Assembly: GCF_900094925.1 (NCBI RefSeq)
Contig: NZ_FMAY01000007.1
Coordinates: forward strand, 204,505 to 268,504
Origin: Kosakonia oryzendophytica
Lineage (GTDB): Bacteria; Pseudomonadota; Gammaproteobacteria; Enterobacterales; Enterobacteriaceae
Direction of reading: 5' to 3'
Length of the DNA: 64,000 nt
The translations under genes were made by a program, and so were the position numbers. The notes under the pieces are model-generated. The model was not told the origin of the DNA. It made no database searches and worked only from the letters and a program-made list of their open reading frames with translations. This document shows, piece by piece, positions 56,668-64,000 of this stretch (its first letter is position 1; each line of letters starts with the position of its first letter).

Positions 56668-57375
56668 ATGATGAATACATCTGAACTAACAGGTATAAAT
56701 AATAGCCTGAATGCTTTTAAAGATACATTATCTGAGCAGGAAAGGGAGCATTATAAATTGCTCCTATCGCTTGCCTGTGGGGGGTTATTAGGTAAAAGTG
56801 ATAAACAAGGTATTGAAAACCTGGCGTTGAAGGCGACGCTACAGTCGTTAGCAGAATTACAACCACATCATGATCGGGTCACTGTAAATGGCATCGCCTG
56901 GAGAGGTCGGCCGGATTTTTTATCGGAAGAACTGTTTCTTGCGCTGAATAAAGAATCCAGGGATGTTTATCCTTTGTCGCAGCGGTTTGATGACCATTTA
57001 GTATCCAGTGGCGGTGTGGTTGCACGTCAGGTAGCGTTTTCTGAACAGCTCATTGATCTGGTAAAAAAATATGCGGGGAATGTTATACCAACAGGAAAAA
57101 CAAATTACCTTTATTATAATGAAGAAGGCATGGGTATCGATCCGCATATAGATAATGCCGAATTCCCAATGAATGTCATAATGATGCTGGACCATCAGTC
57201 TGATTCTTCCCCTTCTGCGTTGGTGCTTTATCCTACCGATCAGGATCCCGTTCGTATTTATCTGAAACCAGGAGAGTTAATTATATTGTTTGCTGATAGT
57301 ATTTTGCATTCAAGAGAACGAATGAAAGAAAACGAAGAAGTGAGAATCGTCGCATTTGGATTTCAACCCGTATAA
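56668..57375 (+). CDS. Fe(II)/2-oxoglutarate-type dioxygenase, first paralog
   Basis: This 235-residue protein has a double-stranded beta-helix oxygenase core in its C-terminal half. The metal facial triad is His160-x-Asp162 (GIDPHIDNAEF) and His214 (ILHSRERM), with Arg226 (EVRIVAFGF) placed for 2-oxoglutarate. The N-terminal 40 residues carry the shared TLSE helix module ending in YKLLLSLACGG. It is colinear with the next gene and clearly its paralog. In this setting it probably hydroxylates the cluster's product precursor. GAGG lies before ATG 56668. Confidence 0.82.
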   Translation: MMNTSELTGINNSLNAFKDTLSEQEREHYKLLLSLACGGLLGKSDKQGIENLALKATLQSLAELQPHHDRVTVNGIAWRGRPDFLSEELFLALNKESRDVYPLSQRFDDHLVSSGGVVARQVAFSEQLIDLVKKYAGNVIPTGKTNYLYYNEEGMGIDPHIDNAEFPMNVIMMLDHQSDSSPSALVLYPTDQDPVRIYLKPGELIILFADSILHSRERMKENEEVRIVAFGFQPV

Positions 57376-57399
57376 CTTAAACAGAATGGTGCAATAAAT

Positions 57400-58116
57400 A
57401 TGAGCGAACATGTTGAAAGTATTGTGGATAAACTAAAGGCCTTTAACTCCACTTTATCAGAAGCTGAACAGGCTAACTATAAGCTCTTATTGGGATTGGC
57501 GGCGGGTGGTTTATCACCTGATTTTAATGTTCCAATCGATAAGGAAGAAACGGATGCGTTTAACACAGTCACTGACTGTCTGGCAAAACTGCAGCCTTAC
57601 AGCAACAGAATATCGCCTAATGGCATCGCTTACCGTGGGCGTCCAGAGTTCATGACGGATGAACTGTTACAGTCTCTGCAGCATGAAGCCAGAAGCATAA
57701 GAAAAGACGCGGTGGATAATAAGGACCATTTTCTGGGATGCGGCGCACCTATCGCTGATGAGTTTTCTAAATCAACAGAACTGACAGAATTTGTACGTTT
57801 GCATGCAGGTGAGGTTTTACCAACAGGAATAGCAAGCTTTATCTACTACGATAAAGCCGGCCAGGGAATTGATCCGCATATCGATACGGACATTTTTTCA
57901 CTTAATGTCTTATTGATGCTTGAACATACTAACCCGGATGAAACAGGTTCCTGTCTTGTCGTCTTTCCTTCTCACTCTGAACCTGAACGGATTAATCTCA
58001 AGCCAGGGGAATTGGTTATTATGTTTGCTGGCAGCATCACGCATGGGCGAGAACATATAAAAGAAAATGAAAAGGTTTCAATTTTGACATTTGGATTCCA
58101 TCCTTTAGGTATTTGA
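57400..58116 (+). CDS. Fe(II)/2-oxoglutarate-type dioxygenase, second paralog
   Basis: This 238-residue paralog of the preceding protein has the same architecture: a TLSE helix module (VDKLKAFNSTLSEAEQANYKLLLGLAAGG), the NGIAYRGRPEFMTDEL segment, His160-x-Asp162 (GIDPHIDTDIF), a distal His215 (SITHGREHIKEN) and a final FGFHP. The triad is intact, so both copies are predicted to be active and may act on successive positions of one substrate. It starts 24 bases after the first copy, with a weak ribosome site. Confidence 0.82.
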   Translation: MSEHVESIVDKLKAFNSTLSEAEQANYKLLLGLAAGGLSPDFNVPIDKEETDAFNTVTDCLAKLQPYSNRISPNGIAYRGRPEFMTDELLQSLQHEARSIRKDAVDNKDHFLGCGAPIADEFSKSTELTEFVRLHAGEVLPTGIASFIYYDKAGQGIDPHIDTDIFSLNVLLMLEHTNPDETGSCLVVFPSHSEPERINLKPGELVIMFAGSITHGREHIKENEKVSILTFGFHPLGI

Positions 58117-58139
58117 TTATTAATAATACTCGATAAAAA

Positions 58140-60110
58140 ATGGCAGATCACAATATGAAAAAAGTTACATTAGGTATTCATCTGGGTCATCATTCTTCCT
58201 GTGCTGTTGTTATTGATGGAGTACTGATGGCGGCTATGCAACAGGAAAGAGTAACTCGAAGAAAATATGATGGTCGGCCTTTTTTTAATAATGAGTTACC
58301 GATTCATCAATGTCTGAATCTCGCGGGTGTAGAGTTGAAAGATGTTACAGATATCATCTCATCACTACAGTCTGTTGCGCCGGGTGGAATAGGTTTAAGA
58401 CATCCTCTTGTACAATCGGGATTTAATTTGTTTGACCCGTGGGATAAACGGCATAAAGTTATTTCTCACCACCTGGCGCATGCTATGTCAGCATTTGGTT
58501 GTTCAGGTTACCCGGACGCGAGTGTTTTAGTTGTGGATTTAGCGGGGTCGTCCACGGAGTCCGGGCAAGATTTTGTGATGCCATTTTCAGACTATTACCA
58601 TCATATAACTGACAATAAAGCCAGGGGGGGTATGGTCTTACAGACAGAATGTCTATCAATATATTCTTTCGATGAAAAAGGTTATTCACTACTTGAGCGA
58701 GAATTTTGTACTCCGCATCCGACCCCGGATGTTTTCGTGCAGAATGCAGCAAGTTTATATGATAATGTCGCAAGGAGCATATTTGGTAGCGAAAATGCGC
58801 ATGGTCAGTTAATGGCATTAGCCTCATTGGATACGCATACGGAAAATGAAACAAATCAATTCAATGAATTGATGACGGATGTTGATGGTCATATAACATT
58901 TCACAACGGCTGGCAGGAACGATTTTCCATTAACGGTGACCCAATCAGAAATATCCCTTTGGCTAAGTTAACGCAAAACACGTTACAAAGTGCGCTACTC
59001 TCTTATGCAGAAAGAAGCAAAAAAATCGGTAAATCAAATAAGTTCTGTGCGGCTGGCGGCGTGTTTCTGAACATACTGTCTAATTCTGCTATTTTTGATA
59101 GTGGTATATTTGAAAGCTGTTACTTCCCGGGTTCTCCGCATGATGCAGGAATTTCTATAGGTTGTGCTTTTTTTGGTCAAAGAATATGGGAAGCACCGCA
59201 TTTAGAATATCAAGACAAATACAATACGGACCGGTTAGGCACAGATATTCTCGAACCTGAGATTATGCGTGCACTGGATCATCATGACATGTTCATAACT
59301 GATAACGGCAGGCAGACGCCAGAGGATATTGCCAGGTTATTACAAGATGGAAAAATAATAGCCCGCTGCGCAGGACGTGCTGAATTTGGGCCAAGAGCAT
59401 TAGGCGGTCGTAGTTTACTTGCTTCTCCACTGTTGGAAGAGTCTAAGATCAGACTGAATAAAATTAAAAACAGACAAGATTGGCGACCGGTTGCTCCGAT
59501 TATCCAGCAAGATAAAATCAATGATTTTTTCAATGGCCCGACGGTCAGTCCGTATATGAACTACGTCCATTATATCAAGGAGGATCATGTTCATGCACTA
59601 AAGGCGCTGGCTCACCCCGATCGCTCTACGCGTGCGCAAACATTGTTAAGAAGCACTGATCCTGTGCTTTATGATATTATGTCGAGTTTTAACGATGCAA
59701 CCGGGTATCCTGTATTAGTCAACACTTCTCTTAATGGAGGTGGTGAGCCTATCATCGATAATGCTGAGGATGCGATAACATTCTTCAGGCATAATGAAGA
59801 TGTTGATTTTTTACTTTTGGGGGAGCATTTGCTATCCAGAAACGAAACCAGCTGGCTGCAGAGTTTTCAGGAAGGGAACAAACTTCGGTTAAGTGATGGC
59901 ACCTTGACTAATATTATATTCTCTAAGGGGAAGCGGTATGTTTTTTTCATTAAGGGCAGGTTATCAGTGAGCGTGGACCTGACCATATTTGATGCCGTTA
60001 ACAAAAATGACGGCTATTTATCTTACGCTTTACTGGAGAGCAAAGATAGCGCTGTTATGAAATCCCTGTTCACAGCCTTGATGTTTGGTCTAATGGAGTT
60101 TGCACGGTGA
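58140..60110 (+). CDS. O-carbamoyltransferase (NodU/CmcH/TobZ family)
   Basis: This 656-residue two-domain carbamoyltransferase has an N-terminal Kae1-like domain with the metal motif SHHLAHAMSAF (His111/His114), then a C-terminal carbamoyl-AMP-forming domain with CAGRAEFGPRALGGRSLLASPL and KNRQDWRPVAPII. It transfers a carbamoyl group from carbamoyl phosphate via an adenylate to a hydroxyl of a small molecule. In this cluster the acceptor hydroxyl could be one installed by the dioxygenases. The start is ATG 58140 or 58155; neither has a strong ribosome site. Confidence 0.92.
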   Translation: MADHNMKKVTLGIHLGHHSSCAVVIDGVLMAAMQQERVTRRKYDGRPFFNNELPIHQCLNLAGVELKDVTDIISSLQSVAPGGIGLRHPLVQSGFNLFDPWDKRHKVISHHLAHAMSAFGCSGYPDASVLVVDLAGSSTESGQDFVMPFSDYYHHITDNKARGGMVLQTECLSIYSFDEKGYSLLEREFCTPHPTPDVFVQNAASLYDNVARSIFGSENAHGQLMALASLDTHTENETNQFNELMTDVDGHITFHNGWQERFSINGDPIRNIPLAKLTQNTLQSALLSYAERSKKIGKSNKFCAAGGVFLNILSNSAIFDSGIFESCYFPGSPHDAGISIGCAFFGQRIWEAPHLEYQDKYNTDRLGTDILEPEIMRALDHHDMFITDNGRQTPEDIARLLQDGKIIARCAGRAEFGPRALGGRSLLASPLLEESKIRLNKIKNRQDWRPVAPIIQQDKINDFFNGPTVSPYMNYVHYIKEDHVHALKALAHPDRSTRAQTLLRSTDPVLYDIMSSFNDATGYPVLVNTSLNGGGEPIIDNAEDAITFFRHNEDVDFLLLGEHLLSRNETSWLQSFQEGNKLRLSDGTLTNIIFSKGKRYVFFIKGRLSVSVDLTIFDAVNKNDGYLSYALLESKDSAVMKSLFTALMFGLMEFAR

Positions 60111-60670
60111 ATGTTAAAGTAATTGAGACTATGATGTCGGATTTATATATTCTGGAACCGTTGAATAAGTCACACGCCCAAAAAATGTATGAGGGGTTAT
60201 GTGTTGATGCTGATTATAGGTTTATACCCACCAACCCGCCAGTAAGCGTTGAAGAGTTGGCGGCACGATATGAGAGAATATCTCAGCGTCACTCTTCAGG
60301 TCAGAGCGAAATATGGCTAAATTGGGTTATTATTAATCGTCAGAGTGGCGACTATATGGGATATGTCCAGGCGACCGTTATGGTTGATCAAGGATGGGCA
60401 TATATTGCTTACCATGTGTTTAGCAAATATCAAAAAAAAGGTGTGGCAAAACAGTGCGTACGCATGTTGATAGATTTTTTATTTAACAATTACACATTAT
60501 CCCATGTTGATGCATTGATCGACACACGTAATCTGGCCTCAATTGGTTTAGTGGAATCATTGAAACTAAAAAAAATTAACGAATTAAAAGATGCGGACTT
60601 TTTCAAAGGAAGCACAAGTAATGAATTTCATTATCGGGTTTTTGATAGTGAATGGGCCATGAAAGCGTGA
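60107..60670 (+). CDS. GNAT-family N-acetyltransferase
   Basis: This 187-residue acetyltransferase is of the RimJ/RimL-like GNAT group, with acetyl-CoA-binding FSKYQKKGVAKQCVRMLIDFL, LIDTRNLASIGLVESLKLKKI and a preceding YMGYVQATVM. GTG 60107 with GGAG eight bases upstream overlaps the carbamoyltransferase stop by four bases. It could modify the cluster product or give self-protection by acetylating it. Confidence 0.87.
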   Translation: MNVKVIETMMSDLYILEPLNKSHAQKMYEGLCVDADYRFIPTNPPVSVEELAARYERISQRHSSGQSEIWLNWVIINRQSGDYMGYVQATVMVDQGWAYIAYHVFSKYQKKGVAKQCVRMLIDFLFNNYTLSHVDALIDTRNLASIGLVESLKLKKINELKDADFFKGSTSNEFHYRVFDSEWAMKA

Positions 60671-60699
60671 GTTTATAACTATAGTTACCGGGGATGGCG

Positions 60700-61956
60700 A
60701 TGAGAGAAAATTTACCACTTTGGAGAAATAGAACATTCAGTAAATTATGGTTCTCTCAAATTTTTACCCAGATTGGTACTGAAATATCACTCTTCGCTTT
60801 ACCAATTTTTGCCATCACACAATTGCATATAACGCCCATTCAGATGGGATACCTTGTTTTTTCAGAACAGATGGCACCTATTCTATTGGGTATTTTTTCA
60901 GGAATTTTTATCGATCGCCACAACCCGCTTAAAATCATGATATTTAGTGAGGTTTTTCGTGCTCTGATATTAATTTGTATCTTTGTTTTGTTTTGTTTTT
61001 CACAGGCGGGTTTTTTTACTTTATTTATTTCTGCGTTTCTCTTGGGATCTGGAAAGCTATTTTTTGATGTTTCATATCGTAAACTGCTCCCCGGATTATT
61101 TAAACCTTCAGAAATTGTTCAGTGCAATGCTAAGTTGGCAAGTGCAAATTCTTTATCAGAATTACTTGGGCCTGTTATCGCGGGTTGCATGATAAAGTTA
61201 TTCTCTGCTGCGGATGCTCTTTTTTTTAATGTTATTTTCTTTCTTTTGTCGTCACTGTTTTTATTGTTATTGAAAAAGATAAAAATTGAGATAGTGAAAG
61301 AAAAAAGGAACAGTAGATTAAGTTCAGTTTATACAGGCTATCAATTTGTTTTTAAAACACCCCTGTTAAGAATTATTACTTTCAGCGGTGCAGTGTGGAA
61401 TTTCTGCTACGCGCTGATCTACACGATATTTATCTTTTACGCGGTAAATCAACTCAATATATCACCCATTATGCTTAGTCTGGTTTTCATCCCTGGCGCC
61501 ATTGGCGTATTGGTGGGGGCATCACTAATACCTGTGATGATAAAAAAATTTGGCTACGGTAATTCACTGTTATTTGGGGTAGCAATAACCGGTGTTTGGG
61601 GCCTCATTTTGAGTCTGTTACAGCCAGTGGAATGGGTTGTCTTTGCGATAGGCATAGCGTTTTTTTTCTTTGGCTTAGGACAAACTGTTTTTAATGTCAT
61701 TAATGTTTCTATTAATCAAATAGTTATCCCCTCTCATCTGCTTGGTAAAGTTATCGCTTCTTTGCGAGTTTTATTCTGTATGACCATTCCTTTAGGGGCT
61801 TTGGCCAGTGGTTACTTAGCACAAGTGCGTTCACCGCGCGAAGCGATATTTATCGCTACATTGGGCTTGATGTTTTCGGCTTTTATTCTTGCCCTGCCAC
61901 AGGTACGCCAATTCAAACTTGAAGCACCCGTACACCCAGCAGAATCTGACGTTTGA
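60700..61956 (+). CDS. MFS exporter of the candidate cluster (MFS_3-like)
   Basis: This 418-residue twelve-helix transporter has FSKLWFSQIFTQIGTEISLFALPIFAI, motif-A-like GIFIDRHNPLKIM and a late NQIVIPSHLLGKVIASLRVL stretch, typical of the antibiotic or siderophore exporter group of MFS. ATG 60700, preceded by GGGG, is slightly favoured over ATG 60694. As last gene of the cluster it probably exports the product. It is AT-rich like its neighbours. Confidence 0.85.
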   Translation: MRENLPLWRNRTFSKLWFSQIFTQIGTEISLFALPIFAITQLHITPIQMGYLVFSEQMAPILLGIFSGIFIDRHNPLKIMIFSEVFRALILICIFVLFCFSQAGFFTLFISAFLLGSGKLFFDVSYRKLLPGLFKPSEIVQCNAKLASANSLSELLGPVIAGCMIKLFSAADALFFNVIFFLLSSLFLLLLKKIKIEIVKEKRNSRLSSVYTGYQFVFKTPLLRIITFSGAVWNFCYALIYTIFIFYAVNQLNISPIMLSLVFIPGAIGVLVGASLIPVMIKKFGYGNSLLFGVAITGVWGLILSLLQPVEWVVFAIGIAFFFFGLGQTVFNVINVSINQIVIPSHLLGKVIASLRVLFCMTIPLGALASGYLAQVRSPREAIFIATLGLMFSAFILALPQVRQFKLEAPVHPAESDV

Positions 61957-62444
61957 TGAGGGCTATCCGCCGTCAGGTTTTCATGAATATGATGATTACA
62001 ATATTGATAACCAGTGCCGCTTTCAATGAGAGGGAAGAGGAATAACATGTGCCCGACGAGCGTTCATGCGCGTTGCCGGAATGGTTCACCGCGCAGTTCA
62101 GCTAGTCGTCCGCCGGGCTTCAGCTGCAACAGTCGATGCACCACGTTTAGCGGTTGCCTGAAGGATTTTAAGAATAATGAAAAATCCACGCAATTGCGTG
62201 GATTTTATAGTTTTTTTTAAGTTCTATGAGATGTTCTGACACCTCATAAGACAACAAAACTTATTTAGACGTTGAACCGTGACTTGTTATTTATCTTTAT
62301 GATTTAATTGATTGTATTTAAAGTTTTATAAATTTATAGTCACTTATGTACTCACTTTCATATGCGTGATGGTTCGGTAAGTGGGTATCCGCCTTTGTAA
62401 GACCATAAACTGTATAAAAAGATAAATATGTGTCCATTACGCCT
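61957..62444. other. Gap after the cluster, with a GC-rich patch
   Basis: No intact gene. Bases 62050-62165 are distinctly GC-richer than the flanks and read in one frame like a gene remnant with stops (CALPEWFTAQFS, then GLQLQQSMHHV, then RLPEGF); its family was not recognised. A strong terminator follows, then AT-rich sequence to the minus-strand HNH gene. Confidence 0.5.
62181..62218 (+). terminator. Terminator downstream of the candidate cluster
   Basis: AAATCCACGCA and TGCGTGGATTT form a perfect long stem, followed within a few bases by eight Ts. Confidence 0.9.
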
Positions 62445-63158
62445 TTATTCCCAAATTACCTCAGTTGCGAGATAGTTATGTATGACTGAGCGGACGGTCA
62501 ATATTCCTTGTTGAAATACCACGTATCGATAAATGTCATCTTGAACATTAACCCAGCCATCATCTAAGTCTTGACCTGTCATGACCCGAGTCATCATTCT
62601 ACTTCCAACTTCTGGCCAGCAAGTAAATGGGCCGCCAGCTTCTTCGAAATTACTACGTTGCTCATGATTCATCGAAATTAGTGGAACGGCACTTACAGAT
62701 ACAGGGTCGTCCAACATCGGCTCTCCATACTCGTAGAAAGCATGGCCTCTGGCATTCTTCAAAATAACCCGATGTATGCGTTCTATCTCCGGTAGCCAAA
62801 GGATCTGCTGTCTGCCATATTCATCCGCAGTAATCTGCTTAGCTGCCTCTAGTCGAGCGGACAGGGATGGATTACGTATAAGAGCCCTCCCGATTTTGGG
62901 GTTTCTCTGCGCGGAAGGGTCTGCGCTTCCTGCCTGTACACAACTTAGAAAAGTAACGAAGTACTCTTCATCCAATGAGAAGCCGGTATTACATTCCTTG
63001 CATACTTCGACTTGTGGTACATGGGGTGGCAGAGGTCTTTCTAGTAAACCTTTTGTCGGGACGTGATCTCTGTTGGTATGACGGTCAATGATGGGTGAAC
63101 CGCAATGGATACACCAGGCTTTGTGCCGATCATCGGTAAAATGCTCTATTTCGTCCAT
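62445..63158 (-). CDS. HNH-like zinc-binding nuclease candidate
   Basis: This 237-residue protein has a treble-clef HNH-like N-terminus: CIHCG (about residue 16), RDHVPTKGLL with a catalytic-type Asp-His, and VCKECNTGFSLDEEY. The remaining 160 residues are not recognised. AGAGGA precedes ATG 63158. It is divergent from a C5 cytosine methyltransferase gene, so it could be the nuclease half of a restriction or other defence unit, but the 280-base divergent gap and lack of a known family make this tentative. Confidence 0.65.
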   Translation of the reverse strand: MDEIEHFTDDRHKAWCIHCGSPIIDRHTNRDHVPTKGLLERPLPPHVPQVEVCKECNTGFSLDEEYFVTFLSCVQAGSADPSAQRNPKIGRALIRNPSLSARLEAAKQITADEYGRQQILWLPEIERIHRVILKNARGHAFYEYGEPMLDDPVSVSAVPLISMNHEQRSNFEEAGGPFTCWPEVGSRMMTRVMTGQDLDDGWVNVQDDIYRYVVFQQGILTVRSVIHNYLATEVIWE

Positions 63159-63440
63159 ACATCCTCTCTAAATGTCATATTGCTGTTGTTTTTTTGTTCT
63201 GTAAGCCACGCAGTTTCAACGATTAAAAAGTAACTGATGCATTAACCAGCCATCCCATGTACATAGAAACTATGTATCAACCCTGTTGCTAGTCGCAGTA
63301 AAGGGTGTTTCGTTCTTTTGATATCATATAGATAACACGGATCACACGATTTTCCACTGGTAACATTAACTGGGGGTATCTGATACAAATGTTGCGTATA
63401 ATGCTGGCATCAAAACTTAAAAAGTCTGAGTAAGATTAAA

Positions 63441-63687
63441 TTGAAAGCTATTGATTTATTTGCTGGTGCGGGAGGTTTTTCGCTAGCAGCCTTCGAGGTT
63501 GGCATTGATGTTCAAGCAGCAATTGAACTTGATAAGCAAGCCTCTGATACTTATTACCACAGCCTTGTTGAGAAGCTTGGCGCACAAACTCAGGTGTTTT
63601 CCCAAGACATCAATGATGTTGATATTGGCTCTATGATGAAGTTTCAGGGCATCAAGCAGGGTCAGCTTGACATTTTGCTTGGTGGTC
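63441..63687 (+). pseudogene. C5 cytosine-specific DNA methyltransferase, N-terminal fragment cut by an IS
   Basis: About 82 codons remain, from TTG 63441. Motif I (DLFAGAGGFSLAAFEVGIDVQAAIELD) and the LDILLGG that normally leads into GGPPCQGFS are intact. At 63688 an IS3-family end begins, exactly within the codon that should start the Pro-Cys motif, so the catalytic Cys is separated from the N-terminus. Whether the 3' half continues beyond the IS is outside the window. The fragment cannot methylate. Confidence 0.9.
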
Positions 63688-64000
63688 TGACCTGCTCCCC
63701 ATTGATTAACACACGACGATGTTAGTAATGTCTTCATCAGCAACGTGAGGACATCCCCATGAAGAAGCGTTTTTCTGACGAACAGATCATCAGTATTCTC
63801 CGCGAGGCCGAGGCTGGCATTTCCGCCCGTGAGCTTTGCCGTAAGCATGCTATTTCTGACGCAACCTTTTACACCTGGCGTAAGAAGTATGGCGGTATGG
63901 AGGTGCCCGAGGTTAAACGCCTGAAGTCGCTTGAGGAAGAGAACGCCAGGCTCAAGAAGCTGCTTGCCGAAGCCATGCTGGATAAGGAGGCGCTTCAGGT
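63688..64000 (+). mobile_element. IS3-family insertion sequence, left end (runs off window)
   Basis: TGACCTGCTCCCC at 63688 is a typical IS3-family terminal repeat beginning with TG. An orfA reading frame starts 71 bases in. The right end lies beyond base 64000, so length, target duplication and intactness cannot be judged. Confidence 0.9.
63759..64000 (+). CDS. IS3-family transposase OrfA, N-terminal part
   Basis: At least 80 residues of an OrfA are encoded: a helix-turn-helix (DEQIISILREAEAGISARELCRKHAISDATFYTWRKKYGGM) then a leucine-zipper-like coiled coil (LKSLEEENARLKKLLAEAML). This is the DNA-binding subunit of IS3-group (IS407-like) transposases, with OrfB expected downstream by frameshift. 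GTGAGGACATCCCC precedes ATG 63759. It is truncated by the window end. Confidence 0.93.
   Translation, partial: MKKRFSDEQIISILREAEAGISARELCRKHAISDATFYTWRKKYGGMEVPEVKRLKSLEEENARLKKLLAEAMLDKEALQ

Noticed and set aside
63688..63725. A natural variant C-terminus (LTCSPLINTRRC) of the methyltransferase fragment
   Set aside because: These codons are the terminal repeat of the IS3-family element, not methyltransferase sequence.

Overview
The window looks like the chromosome of a member of the Enterobacteriaceae (Kosakonia/Enterobacter/Klebsiella-like). Evidence is the enterobacterial gene families (mqo, katG, yciGFE-katN), a GC-rich codon style over most of the length, strong Shine-Dalgarno sites and densely packed genes. 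The genus is inference only. No tRNA, rRNA, CRISPR array or prophage was seen.

Layout. 1-11.2 kb: the 3' end of mqo; an anion:cation-symporter-type sugar-acid permease; an AcoR-like sigma-54 activator facing a sigma-54 promoter and an acetaldehyde dehydrogenase/alcohol dehydrogenase pair; a secreted alpha/beta hydrolase divergent from a MerR regulator; a second-type GAPDH; a GlxA-like AraC regulator. 11.3-20.1 kb: a small unknown gene, a YciG paralog, then an operon of a multi-cofactor formate dehydrogenase, a DUF1641 protein and a cyanide-insensitive-type cytochrome bd oxidase, followed by a TetR/RidA divergon. 20.2-32.1 kb: katG; a Septu-like ATPase+HNH defence pair followed by two unrecognised genes; a MarR-EmrA-EmrB-like efflux operon plus a further MFS exporter.

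32.2-46.3 kb: a membrane chemoreceptor and a soluble FIST-MCP receptor; a zinc alcohol dehydrogenase and a CinA-C amidase; a second bd oxidase operon with a 45-residue DUF2474 subunit; the stress operon yciG-yciF-yciE-katN; a frameshifted DUF421 gene; a DUF3750 gene. 46.5-55.4 kb: an aminotransferase, a truncated methyltransferase remnant, then a five-gene overlapping operon (thermostable-hemolysin-family acyltransferase, AMP-dependent ligase, haem-oxygenase-like diiron oxidase, SDR, TPR protein), a chemoreceptor with a sigma-28 promoter, and a ferritin-like gene.

55.4-64 kb is clearly AT-richer and looks horizontally acquired. It carries a compact six-gene candidate biosynthetic cluster (a 94-residue protein, two paralogous Fe(II)/2OG-type oxygenases, a NodU/CmcH-type carbamoyltransferase, a GNAT acetyltransferase and an MFS exporter), then an HNH-like gene and a C5 cytosine methyltransferase cut inside its catalytic motif by an IS3-family element that runs off the window.

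The best candidates for something undescribed are the 56.3-62.0 kb cluster, whose small first protein shares a 'TLSE' helix module with the N-termini of both oxygenases; the 48.6-52.8 kb overlapping operon; and the Septu-like locus with two unrecognised companions.
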